Below, in pieces: positions 46,024 through 56,172 of a stretch of 64,000 nucleotides of DNA. Location: NCBI GenBank assembly GCA_029204045.2, contig CM055077.1, positions 17,746,584 to 17,810,583 of the forward strand. Reading direction: 5' to 3'. Position 1 is the stretch's first letter. Each line of letters opens with the position of its first letter. Source of the DNA: Tillandsia leiboldiana. Taxonomy: Eukaryota; Streptophyta; Magnoliopsida; Poales; Bromeliaceae. The position numbers and the translations under genes are program-made. The notes beneath the pieces are model-generated. The model was given only the letters and a program-made list of their open reading frames with translations. It was not told where the DNA came from and made no database searches.

Positions 46024-48777
46024 TGTGATAACCGCGGATTTATTTTGCCTTTCGGGGCTTTCCGTCGATTTTTATTGAACCGTCTGGTTGACAATGGGGG
46101 TTCGAGGGTAATTTTTCCTTGTTTTTCTGGGCAGACGGTCGGGGCTCGCGGGTATTTTTGGTTAATAAAGCTCGCGAAACGGAGACCGGCGGCGCGATCG
46201 GTTTTGGATTCCGACCCCCGGATCTCCCAGAATAAATTCCGGAAGCTGGTACCGTAGCCCAGGTGACTTACACAATTACCGGGGGCGAACCGAACTCTGG
46301 TCCGCAATCAGATCGATTTTAGTCGATCAGTTTGAGGTATGGGATTAAACCACCCCTTTTTGTTTTCCTTTCACTCGAGGGTTTAAAATTAATTTGGGGT
46401 CCAAAATCCACTACGCCCAAAACGTCTAAGTAGTCGGCCTTGGGAATTAGGTTTCCTAAACCTCGCCTCCCCCCCCCCCTCCTTGGCGTACAATATCCGA
46501 GCGTGGACGAGGAGCGGTTCCCCAAAACCCTCGTCCTTTCCATCGGCCGGCGTGGAAGAGAAGAGATCGATCGCCTCCCCGCAAAGATCCGACGAACGCG
46601 AAGAGGACGATCCCTCTCCTTCGCCCGGTACCGACCAAAACAAGGTGAGCCGTGCTTTCGTTTTCTTTTCTTGTCTTTTCTCGTCACGAGCGAGGGGGGG
46701 GGGTTTCTTGATTTCGTCGGAGATGGAAGGAGAGGGGCGTGCCATCGCACGCGGAACGCCGCGCGGGGCAACCCGCGCATGCGGGGGCGCCGCGCGGGGC
46801 ACCCGCATGCGGGGCGCCGTGCGGGACCGCCCGCGCATGCGGGGGTGCCGTGCGGGGCACCCGCATGAGGGGCGCCGCGCGGGGCAGCCCGCGCATGCGG
46901 GGGCACCGCGCGGTGCAGCCCGCGCATGCGGGGGTGCCGTGCGGGGCACCCGCATGCGGGGCGCCGCGCGGGGCAGCCCGCGCATGCGGGGGAACCGCGC
47001 GGTGCAGCCCGCGCATGCGGGGGCGCCGTGCGGGGCACCCGCATGCGGGGCGCCGCGCGGGGCAGCCCGCGCATGCGGGGGCACCGCGCGGTGCAGCCCG
47101 CGCATGCGGGGGTGCCGTGCGGGGCACCCGCATGCGGGGCGCCGCGCGGGGCAGCCCGCGCATGCGGGGGCACCGCGCGGTGCGGCCCGCGCATGCGGGG
47201 GTGCCATGCGGGGCAGCCGCGGGGCAGCCCGCACATGCGAGGCGCCGCGCGGACAGCACGACGGCGCGTGGGGGGTTCGGTCGCTGCCGTCGGGGGCCGG
47301 CCGGTGTTGGGGCTTTTCCTTACTTCGCGTTTAAAGGTTCTTGACCTCCCCGCCCGGGGATCCCGTTTTGTAGCTTCGGGGAGCGCGCCGGGACGCGGGG
47401 AGCCGAGCGTGGTTTTCTACTAGCGACAGGTGGGTTGTATTTACTTTATTCCTAGCCTCTAAATTCTATCATGTTGGACGGGGTCTATTCTAAGTGTACT
47501 GGGGTTAAATAATGATGGGCGATAGCTTATGCATGTTAGTGGGTTCGCTATAGTGATTAGCGTCGGTTGCCGACGGTGATTCTCTTTCTAACCCTTATAT
47601 GTCAGCGGGCCACCTTCGAGTGCGCGCAATATTACCTTGTTTTCGATTATGCACTTTACCTCATTTACCTAATTACTCTTGTTATTCATATTATGATGCT
47701 GACATGATGGTGGTTACGGTTACTTGGCTCGAGGTTGCCACACGCGCACCCGCGGTTTGGCCACCGCAAAGGGTGCGCTTTTCCGGAAAAGTGGTCTATG
47801 ACCCGTGTATACCCACGAGGTGACGTAGTGGGGCCCCTTATTAGTGGTGGGGTTGAGGCGCCGAGGTGCGAGCGGTGCGACCCGTCGGTTTAGTTGTCCG
47901 GCGTGGTCGGGTTTCTGCAGGTACGGTGTGGGCCGTCGGTTTAGCTGTCCGACGTGTCCGGGTATTACAGGATGCAGGGGTACAGGTTGCCTTTCCTCCT
48001 TGGGAGGGTGGTTGCTCCAGTTGTCTTCACGGTTTGTTTTACTATATTCTCCTGCTTTACTATTTCTGCGTCACTGACATCCCACTTCGTGACAGGGTCC
48101 AGACGGGGAGAGAGGTAGGCGGTGGTGAGGACGGGACAGGAGCAGCTGGGTCGCTGGGGACCCTGGACTGTATTTACTCTTTTATTCTCGCTTTTCATCA
48201 CTTTGTAGTTATGTGAGTGGTTCGCGATACCCTCGTGGGGTCGGCATGGATGTCGGTACGGGCTACATTTAGTGCCCCTGGTGCAATATTTTCCCTTTTA
48301 TTTCTATCGGCCATTTAAAAACCAAAAAGGCAGAAGCCAAAGAAAGGATTACGAAAACCGTCTTTAAAATCTAAGTGTCGGGTGGGCACTGGTTTCAAAA
48401 CCCTGCGGATTTATGCTGACTTCGAAAACTAGCTTTCAAAACGTAAGCGCCGGGTAGGCGCTCTTTCAAAATTGTGGATTTATCCTTTCCAAACCGATCG
48501 GCCATGTGATCTTCTTTTATCAGTTTAGAATGCTGGTTGGTTGTGAATGATTGTTGTGATTGATTGGTTGCGCATGTTAGAACATGTACCGAACGCTACG
48601 CCGTGCATGTACAGGGGAGACTCTGCCCGTTTGCAGAGTGACCATGTATGTGTGGCGGGTCTGGGCACGTGCCGGGGAAGAGGGGTTTCTTCTTTTAAAA
48701 ATAAAAAAAAATTTACACATCAAATATTCAACTTTTATGAATCGTTTCCGCTAAAACAAAACCCCCGGGGCGTGACA
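46024..48777 (+). repeat. LTR 1 of the tandem gypsy element
   Basis: 2754 bp from TGTGATAACCGCGG to GGGGCGTGACA. It holds a C run of 11 (near 46470), a donor-like AAG|GTGAGC at 46645, the CpG-rich palindromic array at 46758-47252, and acceptor-like sites near 47920, 47970 and 48095. Long open frames on both strands through the array are a composition effect. Confidence 0.95.
46758..47252. repeat. CpG-rich palindromic array in LTR 1, 89-bp higher-order period
   Basis: CATGCGGGG recurs at 46894, 46925, 46953, 46983, 47014, 47042, 47072, 47103, 47131, 47161 and 47192, i.e. spacings 31-28-30 repeated, an 89-bp higher-order unit. The monomers contain two perfect palindromes, CCCGCATGCGGG and GCACCGCGCGGTGC. 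All six frames tend to be open because the sequence has almost no A or T. Confidence 0.93.
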
Positions 48778-48784
48778 GATTAAA

Positions 48785-48796
48785 TGGTATCAGAGC
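48785..48796 (+). other. Primer binding site, copy 1
   Basis: TGGTATCAGAGC, seven bases after the LTR end; complementary to initiator methionine tRNA. Confidence 0.92.
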
Positions 48797-48983
48797 GGTT
48801 CTTTCAATCACAACAATTAGTGCCGACATCCGTCGACAACCCTCACTTGCCTACATATGAATGAAATGGGTAGGGCTTAGGACTGTAGAACGTGAGTGGC
48901 CGAAGGGGGGGAAAATGTTGAGTCCTCGCTTTCACTTTATGGTTGTTGTTAGCAGGGTAGTCTAAAGTTGACTCTTGTGATGA

Positions 48984-49907
48984 ATGACAGACATGGCCCG
49001 TACTAGATCATCGGCCGGGGACGCGGAAGCAGACGCGACGGCGTCGACGGCCGCGGAGAACCAGCTCCTGCGGCAACAACTGCAGGAGATGGCGGGGAAT
49101 CTGGCCAACCTTACTGAGCACGTGCGTCAGTTGACGCAACGGCAACAGGCCGCGACGGTGACGGTCGCCCCGGGTCCCCCACAGGGGTCGACAGCGCCGG
49201 CCGCGGCACCACCGACAGCGCCACCACCGGCGACGACTACGGGACCGGCGCCGGGGACGACCAGCAGGGTTACTCTGGAGGAGACTATAGTCACACCTGC
49301 CCCGACCGTGGCTGCCACCGCCGCGAGGGAGGGGACGGGTGCGATGACCGAGCGGGATCGGGTGCGGGCCAACCCGAAAGACTTCAAGAAATACGACCCA
49401 CCCACGTTCGAAGGGGACACGACTGATCCGTGGGTTGTCGAGAAATGGGTGGGGTCGATGGAGAAACTTTTTGAAGACCTGCTCATGGAGGACGACGAGC
49501 GGGTTCCCCTAGCGGTCCACTGCTTGGAGGGGAACGCCCGCTTGTGGTGGAAGACGGTACGCCCCGATCCTACTAAGGGTACCACATTTCCGTCCTGGAC
49601 AACCTTCAAACAGGAACTGTTCGGGGCCTTCTTCACCAACAGTGTCAAGAAAAAGTTGGAGGATGACCTGAACCACATCCAACAGGGGAACCGGACGGTC
49701 ATGGAGTATCAGCGGGAGTTCGTCCGGCTAGCAAACTGCGTCCCGTTCGTCATAAGGGACGAGGCACACAAGGCGCAGCTCTTTGTGGATGGCTTGCGGA
49801 GCAATATCTTCGAGGTGGTGCAAGCAGCCGAACTACACACTCTTTCATTTCCCGCGACTTCGTGTTTTTGTTTGGTCTCGAGGAGACACCCCTCCAAAAC
49901 CCCTTGA
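48984..49907 (+). CDS. Gag, C-terminally truncated, copy 1
   Basis: 307 codons. The start is MTDMARTRSS (a second ATG is at codon 4). Residues 20-60 look like a coiled coil (ENQLLRQQLQEMAGNLANLT); an Ala/Pro/Thr-rich linker follows (about 60-120), then the capsid-type gag domain (PTFEGDTTDPWVVEKW, ARLWWKTVRPD, VMEYQREFVRLA, to about residue 285). Normal Tekay gag continues through a zinc knuckle into protease. Here the reading changes abruptly after AAELHT into out-of-frame protease sequence and stops at TGA 49905-49907. No zinc knuckle is present. Copy 2 has the same structure, so the deletion predates the tandem. Confidence 0.9.
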   Translation: MTDMARTRSSAGDAEADATASTAAENQLLRQQLQEMAGNLANLTEHVRQLTQRQQAATVTVAPGPPQGSTAPAAAPPTAPPPATTTGPAPGTTSRVTLEETIVTPAPTVAATAAREGTGAMTERDRVRANPKDFKKYDPPTFEGDTTDPWVVEKWVGSMEKLFEDLLMEDDERVPLAVHCLEGNARLWWKTVRPDPTKGTTFPSWTTFKQELFGAFFTNSVKKKLEDDLNHIQQGNRTVMEYQREFVRLANCVPFVIRDEAHKAQLFVDGLRSNIFEVVQAAELHTLSFPATSCFCLVSRRHPSKTP

Positions 49908-52900
49908 CAGTGCAAACGGCGGGAGGGACCTTGGAGGCGGTCAGCGTCGTGACCGCCTGCCCGATTAAACTAGGGCGACTAGCATGCCCTTGGGATTTAG
50001 TGGTAATTCCCCTGAAGGAGTACGACGTGGTGCTGGGCATGAACTGGCTCACGAGGTACCAGGCACTCATCGATTGTGACAAGCGACAGCTGCGTTTACA
50101 CGAACCGGGTTTCCCTGAGCATGTGTACATGATGGGTAAGAGCATCTCCTTCCCGGCGATCATCTCAGCGACCCGGGCCAGAAGACTGGTGGAGGGTGGT
50201 TGCGTGGCCTACTTGGCATCGGTGGATTTGGCTACCCGACCCCCGACGACGCTCGCCGATATTCCAGTGGTGAGGGACTTCCCCGACGTCTTCCCCACGG
50301 AACTGCCTGGGATGCCCCCTGAACGGGAGGTGGATTTCCCCATCGAACTACTACCGGGCACGCAGCCTATTTCGAAGGCACCTTACCGAATGGCCTTCGC
50401 GGAACTAAAGGAGCTTAAAGCACAACTGGAAGACCTCTTGGATAAAGGGTTCATAAGACCGAGTGTGTCACCCTGGGGCGCACCGGTACTCTTCGTGCGG
50501 AAGAAAGACGGAAGCCTGCGTCTCTGCATTGATTACAGAGGAATAAACAAAGTCACAGAGAAAAACAAGTACCCCCTGCCTAGAATAGATGACCTCTTCG
50601 ACCAGCTGAGAGGGGCGACGGTCTTCTCCAAGATCGATTTACAGTCGGGCTACCACCAACTCCGGGTTCGGGACAAGGACATTCCGAAGACTGCTTTCCG
50701 GACCCGGTACGGCCACTACGAGTTCACGGTTATGCCCTTCGGACTCACGAACGCCCCCGCAGTCTTCATGGACATGATGAACCGGATCTTCAGACCCTTC
50801 CTGGATCGGTTCGTGGTGGTTTTCATCGACGACATACTGATCTACTCCACTACCGACGAGGAACACGAGGACCATTTGCAAACAGTCCTCCAAACTCTCA
50901 GGGAACAGGAGCTGTTCGCTAAACTCAAGAAGTGTGAGTTCTGGCTACGCGAAGTCGGCTTCCTAGGACATGTGATCTCGGCACAGGGAATCTCCGTGGA
51001 TCCGAAGAAGGTGGAGTCCATGGTCGACTGGCAGCCGCCGACGACGGTGACAGAGGTCCGCAGTTTCCTAGGACTGGCAGGATATTACAGGCGTTTTGTA
51101 GAGGGTTTCGCGAAGATTGCTACCCCTTTGAATCGATTGACCAGAAAAGGGGAGAAGTTCATATGGACGGCCAAATGCCAGGAAAGCTTTGAGGAACTCA
51201 AAAGGAGGTTAACCAGGGCACCAATACTCGTGCTGCCGACACCCGGGGAAGATTACGAAGTGTACTGCGACGCATCGGGGATCGGCCTGGGTGGTGTTCT
51301 GATGCAACAGGGGAAAGTGATTGCCTACGCGTCCAGGCAACTAAAGGATTACGAGAAGAACTACCCGATACACGACTTGGAGCTGGCCGCAGTAGTCTTC
51401 GTTCTAAAACTGTGGAGGCACTACCTCTTTGGAGTCCACTGTAACGTCTTCTCGGATCATCAAAGTCTTAAGTATATCTTTACCCAAAAAGAATTAAACT
51501 TGCGGCAGAGGCGGTGGCTGGAGTTGTTGAAGGATTACGACTTGACGATACAATACCACCCCGAAAAGGCAAACGTGGTGGCGGACGCCCTGAGCAGGAA
51601 AGGGGGCCAAGACGGGGCGTCAAGGAGCGGGATAACGGAGCAAAACCACTTGATAGCGGAGTTCGCACGAATGCAGTTGGAAGTGGTGCCGACAGGCACG
51701 GTTAGGCAACTCCTAACCTTAGTGGTCAAGCCGACGCTACTTGAGAAGATCCGGGAGGGACAACAGACCGACCCACACTTACAGCGCGTACGAGACAAGA
51801 TCCCCCTGGACCAAGAGAGCGACTTTGCAGTGGAAGACGACGGCACCCTACGGTTCCGCAGACGGATCTGCGTGCCGGATTCGTCGGAGTTGAAGGAGGA
51901 AATTTTGACAGAGGCACACCGGGCCCCTTATGCGGCACATCCAGGGGGCACGAAGATGTACAGGGACCTCAAACAGATCTACTGGTGGCCCAACATGAAA
52001 GGGGACGTCACTCGACACGTAGCTCATTGCCTAGTGTGCCAACGGATAAAGGTCGAGCATCAGCGGCCAGCAGGGAAGCTACAGCCCCTACCGGTGCCAG
52101 AGTGGAAGTGGGAGCAAATCACCATGGACTTTGTCACGGGCTTCCCACGTTCACCCCAGGGCCACGACGCAATTTGGGTCGTAGTCGACCGGTTAACCAA
52201 GTCAGCACACTTTCTGCCAGTTCATACGACCTGGACCCGAGAGCGGTTGGCCCAAACATACGTCAGCGAGATCGTTAGATTACATGGAGTGCCGGCATCG
52301 ATCACCTCGGACAGAGACACGCGCTTCGTCTCGAAATTTTGGCAGAGCCTTCAGCGGGCCATGGGAACCAAACTACAGTTCAGCACAGCCTTCCACCCTC
52401 AGACGGACGGACAGTCAGAGCGCGTGATACAAACCCTCGAAGACCTGCTTCGCGCCTGTGTACTAGATTGGGGGATCGGGTGGTCACGCTACCTACCTCT
52501 CGTGGAATTCGCCTACAACAACAGCTACCAGGCCAGCATCCAGATGGCGCCCTACGAGGCCTTATATGGAAGACGCTGCCGATCCCCGATTTGTTGGGAC
52601 GATCTGGGAGAACGGAAATTCTTGGGGCCCGACTTAGTGGAGGAAACGGAAGAGAAGGTTCGCCTCATCAGACAGCGCCTGCTAACCGCCCAGAGTCGCC
52701 AGAAGAGCTACGCGGACCAAAGGCGCCGCGACTTGGAATTCCAAGTGGGAGAGCGTGTTTTCTTGCGGGTCTCGCCGTCCAGAGGAGTCAAGCGGTTCGG
52801 GCTAAAAGGGAAACTGAGCCCACGGTTTGTAGGGCCTTTCGAGATTTTGGAACGCATCGGCCCAGTGGCGTACCGCCTTGCCCTACCACCAAACCTTGAC

Positions 52901-53176
52901 CGAGTCCATGACGTCTTCCACGTTTCGATGCTCCGTAAATACCTCTCCGATCCATCGCATATCCTGGATGTCGCCATAATCGACCTTAAAGAAGACCTAA
53001 GCTTCGAGGAAACCCCCGTGAGAATCCTGGCAAGGGAAAGCAAATCACTGCGGAATCGAGCCATCCCCTACGTGAAGGTACTCTGGAGCAACCACGAGGA
53101 GCGAGAAGCAACATGGGAGCTGGAGTCTAAAATGAGGGAGAACTACCCGAACCTGTTCACCACCACCCGGGTCTGA
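49841..53176 (+). CDS. Pol (protease remnant, RT, RNase H, integrase, chromodomain), copy 1
   Basis: The frame is open through 53176, -1 relative to gag, with no ATG near its start; the GTG at 49862 is only a numbering point (residue 1). The sequence joins in mid-protease at SFISRDF (49841-49861); the catalytic D-S/T-G that should precede it is gone. RT carries the catalytic FIDD at residues 321-324; RNase H begins with YCDASG (D470); the integrase zinc finger is H686-X6-H693-X29-C723-X2-C726; the core triad is D756-X60-D817-X35-E853; the chromodomain (YVKVLWSNHEEREATWELE) ends near residue 1100. All catalytic residues of RT, RNase H and integrase are present, so only protease and the gag knuckle are missing. 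Expression would need -1 frameshifting, re-initiation, or help in trans. Confidence 0.92.
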   Translation, partial: SFISRDFVFLFGLEETPLQNPLTVQTAGGTLEAVSVVTACPIKLGRLACPWDLVVIPLKEYDVVLGMNWLTRYQALIDCDKRQLRLHEPGFPEHVYMMGKSISFPAIISATRARRLVEGGCVAYLASVDLATRPPTTLADIPVVRDFPDVFPTELPGMPPEREVDFPIELLPGTQPISKAPYRMAFAELKELKAQLEDLLDKGFIRPSVSPWGAPVLFVRKKDGSLRLCIDYRGINKVTEKNKYPLPRIDDLFDQLRGATVFSKIDLQSGYHQLRVRDKDIPKTAFRTRYGHYEFTVMPFGLTNAPAVFMDMMNRIFRPFLDRFVVVFIDDILIYSTTDEEHEDHLQTVLQTLREQELFAKLKKCEFWLREVGFLGHVISAQGISVDPKKVESMVDWQPPTTVTEVRSFLGLAGYYRRFVEGFAKIATPLNRLTRKGEKFIWTAKCQESFEELKRRLTRAPILVLPTPGEDYEVYCDASGIGLGGVLMQQGKVIAYASRQLKDYEKNYPIHDLELAAVVFVLKLWRHYLFGVHCNVFSDHQSLKYIFTQKELNLRQRRWLELLKDYDLTIQYHPEKANVVADALSRKGGQDGASRSGITEQNHLIAEFARMQLEVVPTGTVRQLLTLVVKPTLLEKIREGQQTDPHLQRVRDKIPLDQESDFAVEDDGTLRFRRRICVPDSSELKEEILTEAHRAPYAAHPGGTKMYRDLKQIYWWPNMKGDVTRHVAHCLVCQRIKVEHQRPAGKLQPLPVPEWKWEQITMDFVTGFPRSPQGHDAIWVVVDRLTKSAHFLPVHTTWTRERLAQTYVSEIVRLHGVPASITSDRDTRFVSKFWQSLQRAMGTKLQFSTAFHPQTDGQSERVIQTLEDLLRACVLDWGIGWSRYLPLVEFAYNNSYQASIQMAPYEALYGRRCRSPICWDDLGERKFLGPDLVEETEEKVRLIRQRLLTAQSRQKSYADQRRRDLEFQVGERVFLRVSPSRGVKRFGLKGKLSPRFVGPFEILERIGPVAYRLALPPNLDRVHDVFHVSMLRKYLSDPSHILDVAIIDLKEDLSFEETPVRILARESKSLRNRAIPYVKVLWSNHEEREATWELESKMRENYPNLFTTTRV

Positions 53177-53213
53177 GTTTCGAGGACGAAACTCGTTTTT
53201 TTGAGGTGAGTGG
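53175..53213 (+). other. Conserved hairpin and polypurine tract, copy 1
   Basis: GAGTTTCGAGGACGAAACTC at 53175-53194 forms a perfect 8-bp stem with an AGGA loop, overlapping the pol stop codon (TGA at 53174-53176). The purine tract GAGGTGAGTGG directly precedes LTR 2 at 53214. Confidence 0.85.
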
Positions 53214-55966
53214 TGTGATAACCGCGGATTTATTTTGCCTTTCGGGCTTTCCGTCGATTTTTATTGAACCGTCTGGTTGACAATGGGGGTTCGAGGGTAA
53301 TTTTTCCTTGTTTTTCTGGGCAGACGGTCGGGGCTCGCGGGTATTTTTGGTTAATAAAGCTCGCGAAACGGAGACCGGCGGCGCGATCGATTTTGGATTC
53401 CGACCCCCGGATCTCCCAGAATAAATTCCGGAAGCTGGTACCGTAGCCCAGGTGACTTACACAATTACCGGGGGCGAACCGAACTCTGGTCCGCAATCAG
53501 ATCGATTTTAGTCGATCAGTTTGAGGTATGGGATTAAACCACCCCTTTTTGTTTTCCTTTCACTCGAGGGTTTAAAATTAATTTGGGGTCCAAAATCCAC
53601 TACGCCCAAAACGTCTAAGTAGTCGGCCTTGGGAATTAGGTTTCCTAAACCTCGCCTCCCCCCCCCCTCCTTGGCGTACAATATCCGAGCGTGGACGAGG
53701 AGCGGTTCCCCAAAACCCTCGTCCTTTCCATCGGCCGGCGTGGAAGAGAAGAGATCGATCGCCTCCCCGCAAAGATCCGACGAACGCGAAGAGGACGATC
53801 CCTCTCCTTCGCCCGGTACCGACCAAAACAAGGTGAGCCGTGCTTTCGTTTTCTTTTCTTGTCTTTTCTCGTCACGAGCGAGGGGGGGGGGGTTTCTTGA
53901 TTTCGTCGGAGATGGAAGGAGAGGGGCGTGCCATCGCACGCGGAACGCCGCGCGGGGCAACCCGCGCATGCGGGGGCGCCGCGCGGGGCACCCGCATGCG
54001 GGGCGCCGTGCGGGACCGCCCGCGCATGCGGGGGTGCCGTGCGGGGCACCCGCATGAGGGGCGCCGCGCGGGGCAGCCCGCGCATGCGGGGGCACCGCGC
54101 GGTGCAGCCCGCGCATGCGGGGGTGCCGTGCGGGGCACCCGCATGCGGGGCGCCGCGCGGGGCAGCCCGCGCATGCGGGGGAACCGCGCGGTGCAGCCCG
54201 CGCATGCGGGGGCGCCGTGCGGGGCACCCGCATGCGGGGCGCCGCGCGGGGCAGCCCGCGCATGCGGGGGGCACCGCGCGGTGCAGCCCGCGTATGCGGG
54301 GGTGCCGTGCGGGGCACCCGCATGCGGGGCGCCGCGCGGGGCAGCCCGCGCATGCGGGGGCACCGCGCGGTGCGGCCCGCGCATGCGGGGGTGCCATGCG
54401 GGGCAGCCGCGGGGCAGCCCGCACATGCGAGGCGCCGCGCGGACAGCACGGCGGCGCGTGGGGGGTTCGGTCGCTGCCGTCGGGGGCCGGCCGGTGTTGG
54501 GGCTTTTCCTTACTTCGCGTTTAAAGGTTCTTGACCTCCCCGCCCGGGATCCCGTTTTGTAGCTTCGGGGAGCGCGCCGGGACGCGGGGAGCCGAGCGTG
54601 GTTTTCTACTAGCGACAGGTGGGTTGTATTTACTTTATTCCTAGCCTCTAAATTCTATCATGTTGGACGGGGTCTATTCTAAGTGTACTGGGGTTAAATA
54701 ATGATGGGCGATAGCTTATGCATGTTAGTGGGTTCGCTATAGTGATTAGCGTCGGTTGCCGACGGTGATTCTCTTTCTAACCCTTATATGTCAGCGGGCC
54801 ACCTTCGAGTGCGCGCAATATTACCTTGTTTTCGATTATGCACTTTACCTCATTTACCTCATTACTCTTGTTATTCATATTATGATGCTGACATGATGGT
54901 GGTTACGGTTACTTGGCTCGAGGTTGCCACACGCGCACCCGCGGTTTGGCCACCGCAAAGGGTGCGCTTTTCCGGAAAAGTGGTCTATGACCCGTGTATA
55001 CCCACGAGGTGACGTAGTGGGGCCCCTTATTAGTGGTGGGGTTGAGGCGCCGAGGTGCGAGCGGTGCGACCCGTCGGTTTAGTTGTCCGGCGTGGTCGGG
55101 TTTCTGCAGGTACGGTGTGGGCCGTCGGTTTAGCTGTCCGACGTGTCCGGGTATTACAGGATGCAGGGGTACAGGTTGCCTTTCCTCCTTGGGAGGGTGG
55201 TTGCTCCAGTTGTCTTCACGGTTTGTTTTACTATATTCTCCTGCTTTACTATTTCTGCGTCACTGACATCCCACTTCGTGACAGGGTCCAGACGGGGAGA
55301 GAGGTAGGCGGTGGTGAGGACGGGACAGGAGCAGCTGGGTCGCTGGGGACCCTGGACTGTATTTACTCTTTTATTCTCGCTTTTCATCACTTTGTAGTTA
55401 TGTGAGTGGTTCGCGATACCCTCGTGGGGTCGGCATGGATGTCGGTACGGGCTACATTTAGTGCCCCTGGTGCAATATTTTCCCTTTTATTTCTATCGGC
55501 CATTTAAAAACCAAAAAGGCAGAAGCCAAAGAAAGGATTGCGAAAACCGTCTTTAAAATCTAAGTGTCGGGTGGGCACTGGTTTCAAAACCCTGCGGATT
55601 TATGCTGACTTCGAAAACTAGCTTTCAAAACGTAAGCGCCGGGTAGGCGCTCTTTCAAAATTGTGGATTTATCCTTTCCAAACCGATCGGCCATGTGATC
55701 TTCTTTTATCAGTTTAGAATGCTGGTTGGTTGTGAATGATTGTTGTGATTGATTGGTTGCGCATGTTAGAACATGTACCGAACGCTACGCCGTGCATGTA
55801 CAGGGGAGACTCTGCCCGTTTGCAGAGTGACCATGTATGTGTGGCGGGTCTGGGCACGTGCCGGGGAAGAGGGGTTTCTTCTTTTAAAAACAAAAAAAAA
55901 TTTACACATCAAATATTCAACTTTTATGAATCGTTTCCGCTAAAACAAAACCCCCGGGGCGTGACA
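53214..55966 (+). repeat. LTR 2 (shared middle LTR) of the tandem gypsy element
   Basis: 2753 bp. It serves as 3' LTR of copy 1 and 5' LTR of copy 2: purine tract on its left, primer site on its right. Differences from LTR 1 are few: C run of 9 rather than 11, G run of 11 rather than 10 near 53882, one G fewer near 53246, and scattered transitions. Confidence 0.95.
53947..54442. repeat. CpG-rich palindromic array in LTR 2
   Basis: Same monomer order and unit number as in LTR 1, with one extra G near 54265 and a C-to-T change (CGTATGCGGG) near 54292. Confidence 0.92.
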
Positions 55967-55973
55967 GATTAAA

Positions 55974-55985
55974 TGGTATCAGAGC
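55974..55985 (+). other. Primer binding site, copy 2
   Basis: TGGTATCAGAGC in the same register after LTR 2. Confidence 0.92.
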
Positions 55986-56172
55986 GGTTCTTTCAATCAC
56001 AACAATTAGTGCCGACATCCGTCGACAACCCTCACTTGCCTACATATGAATGAAATGGGTAGGGCTTAGGACTGTAGAACGTGAGTGGCCGAAGGGGGGG
56101 AAAATGTTGAGTCCTCGCTTTCACTTTATGGTTGTTGTTAGCAGGGTAGTCTAAAGTTGACTCTTGTGATGA

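Noticed and set aside
46758..47252. CRISPR-like array of about 30-bp repeats
   Set aside because: There are no unique spacers; monomers are directly contiguous variants, inside a eukaryotic LTR present three times.
46319..47423. Open frames of 140-313 codons on both strands through the LTR GC-rich region (also at 53508-54562 and 60835-61800)
   Set aside because: They run through a CpG-rich tandem array almost without A or T, so stops are rare in every frame; content is a period repeat of Arg/Ala/Gly/Pro, and frames differ among the three LTRs because of homopolymer length changes.
51985..52899. Additional ORFs inside pol on other frames, e.g. 97 and 186 codons, and minus-strand frames of 84-137 codons
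   Set aside because: Shadows of the GC-rich pol frame; they show no domain, while the pol frame has all the conserved motifs.
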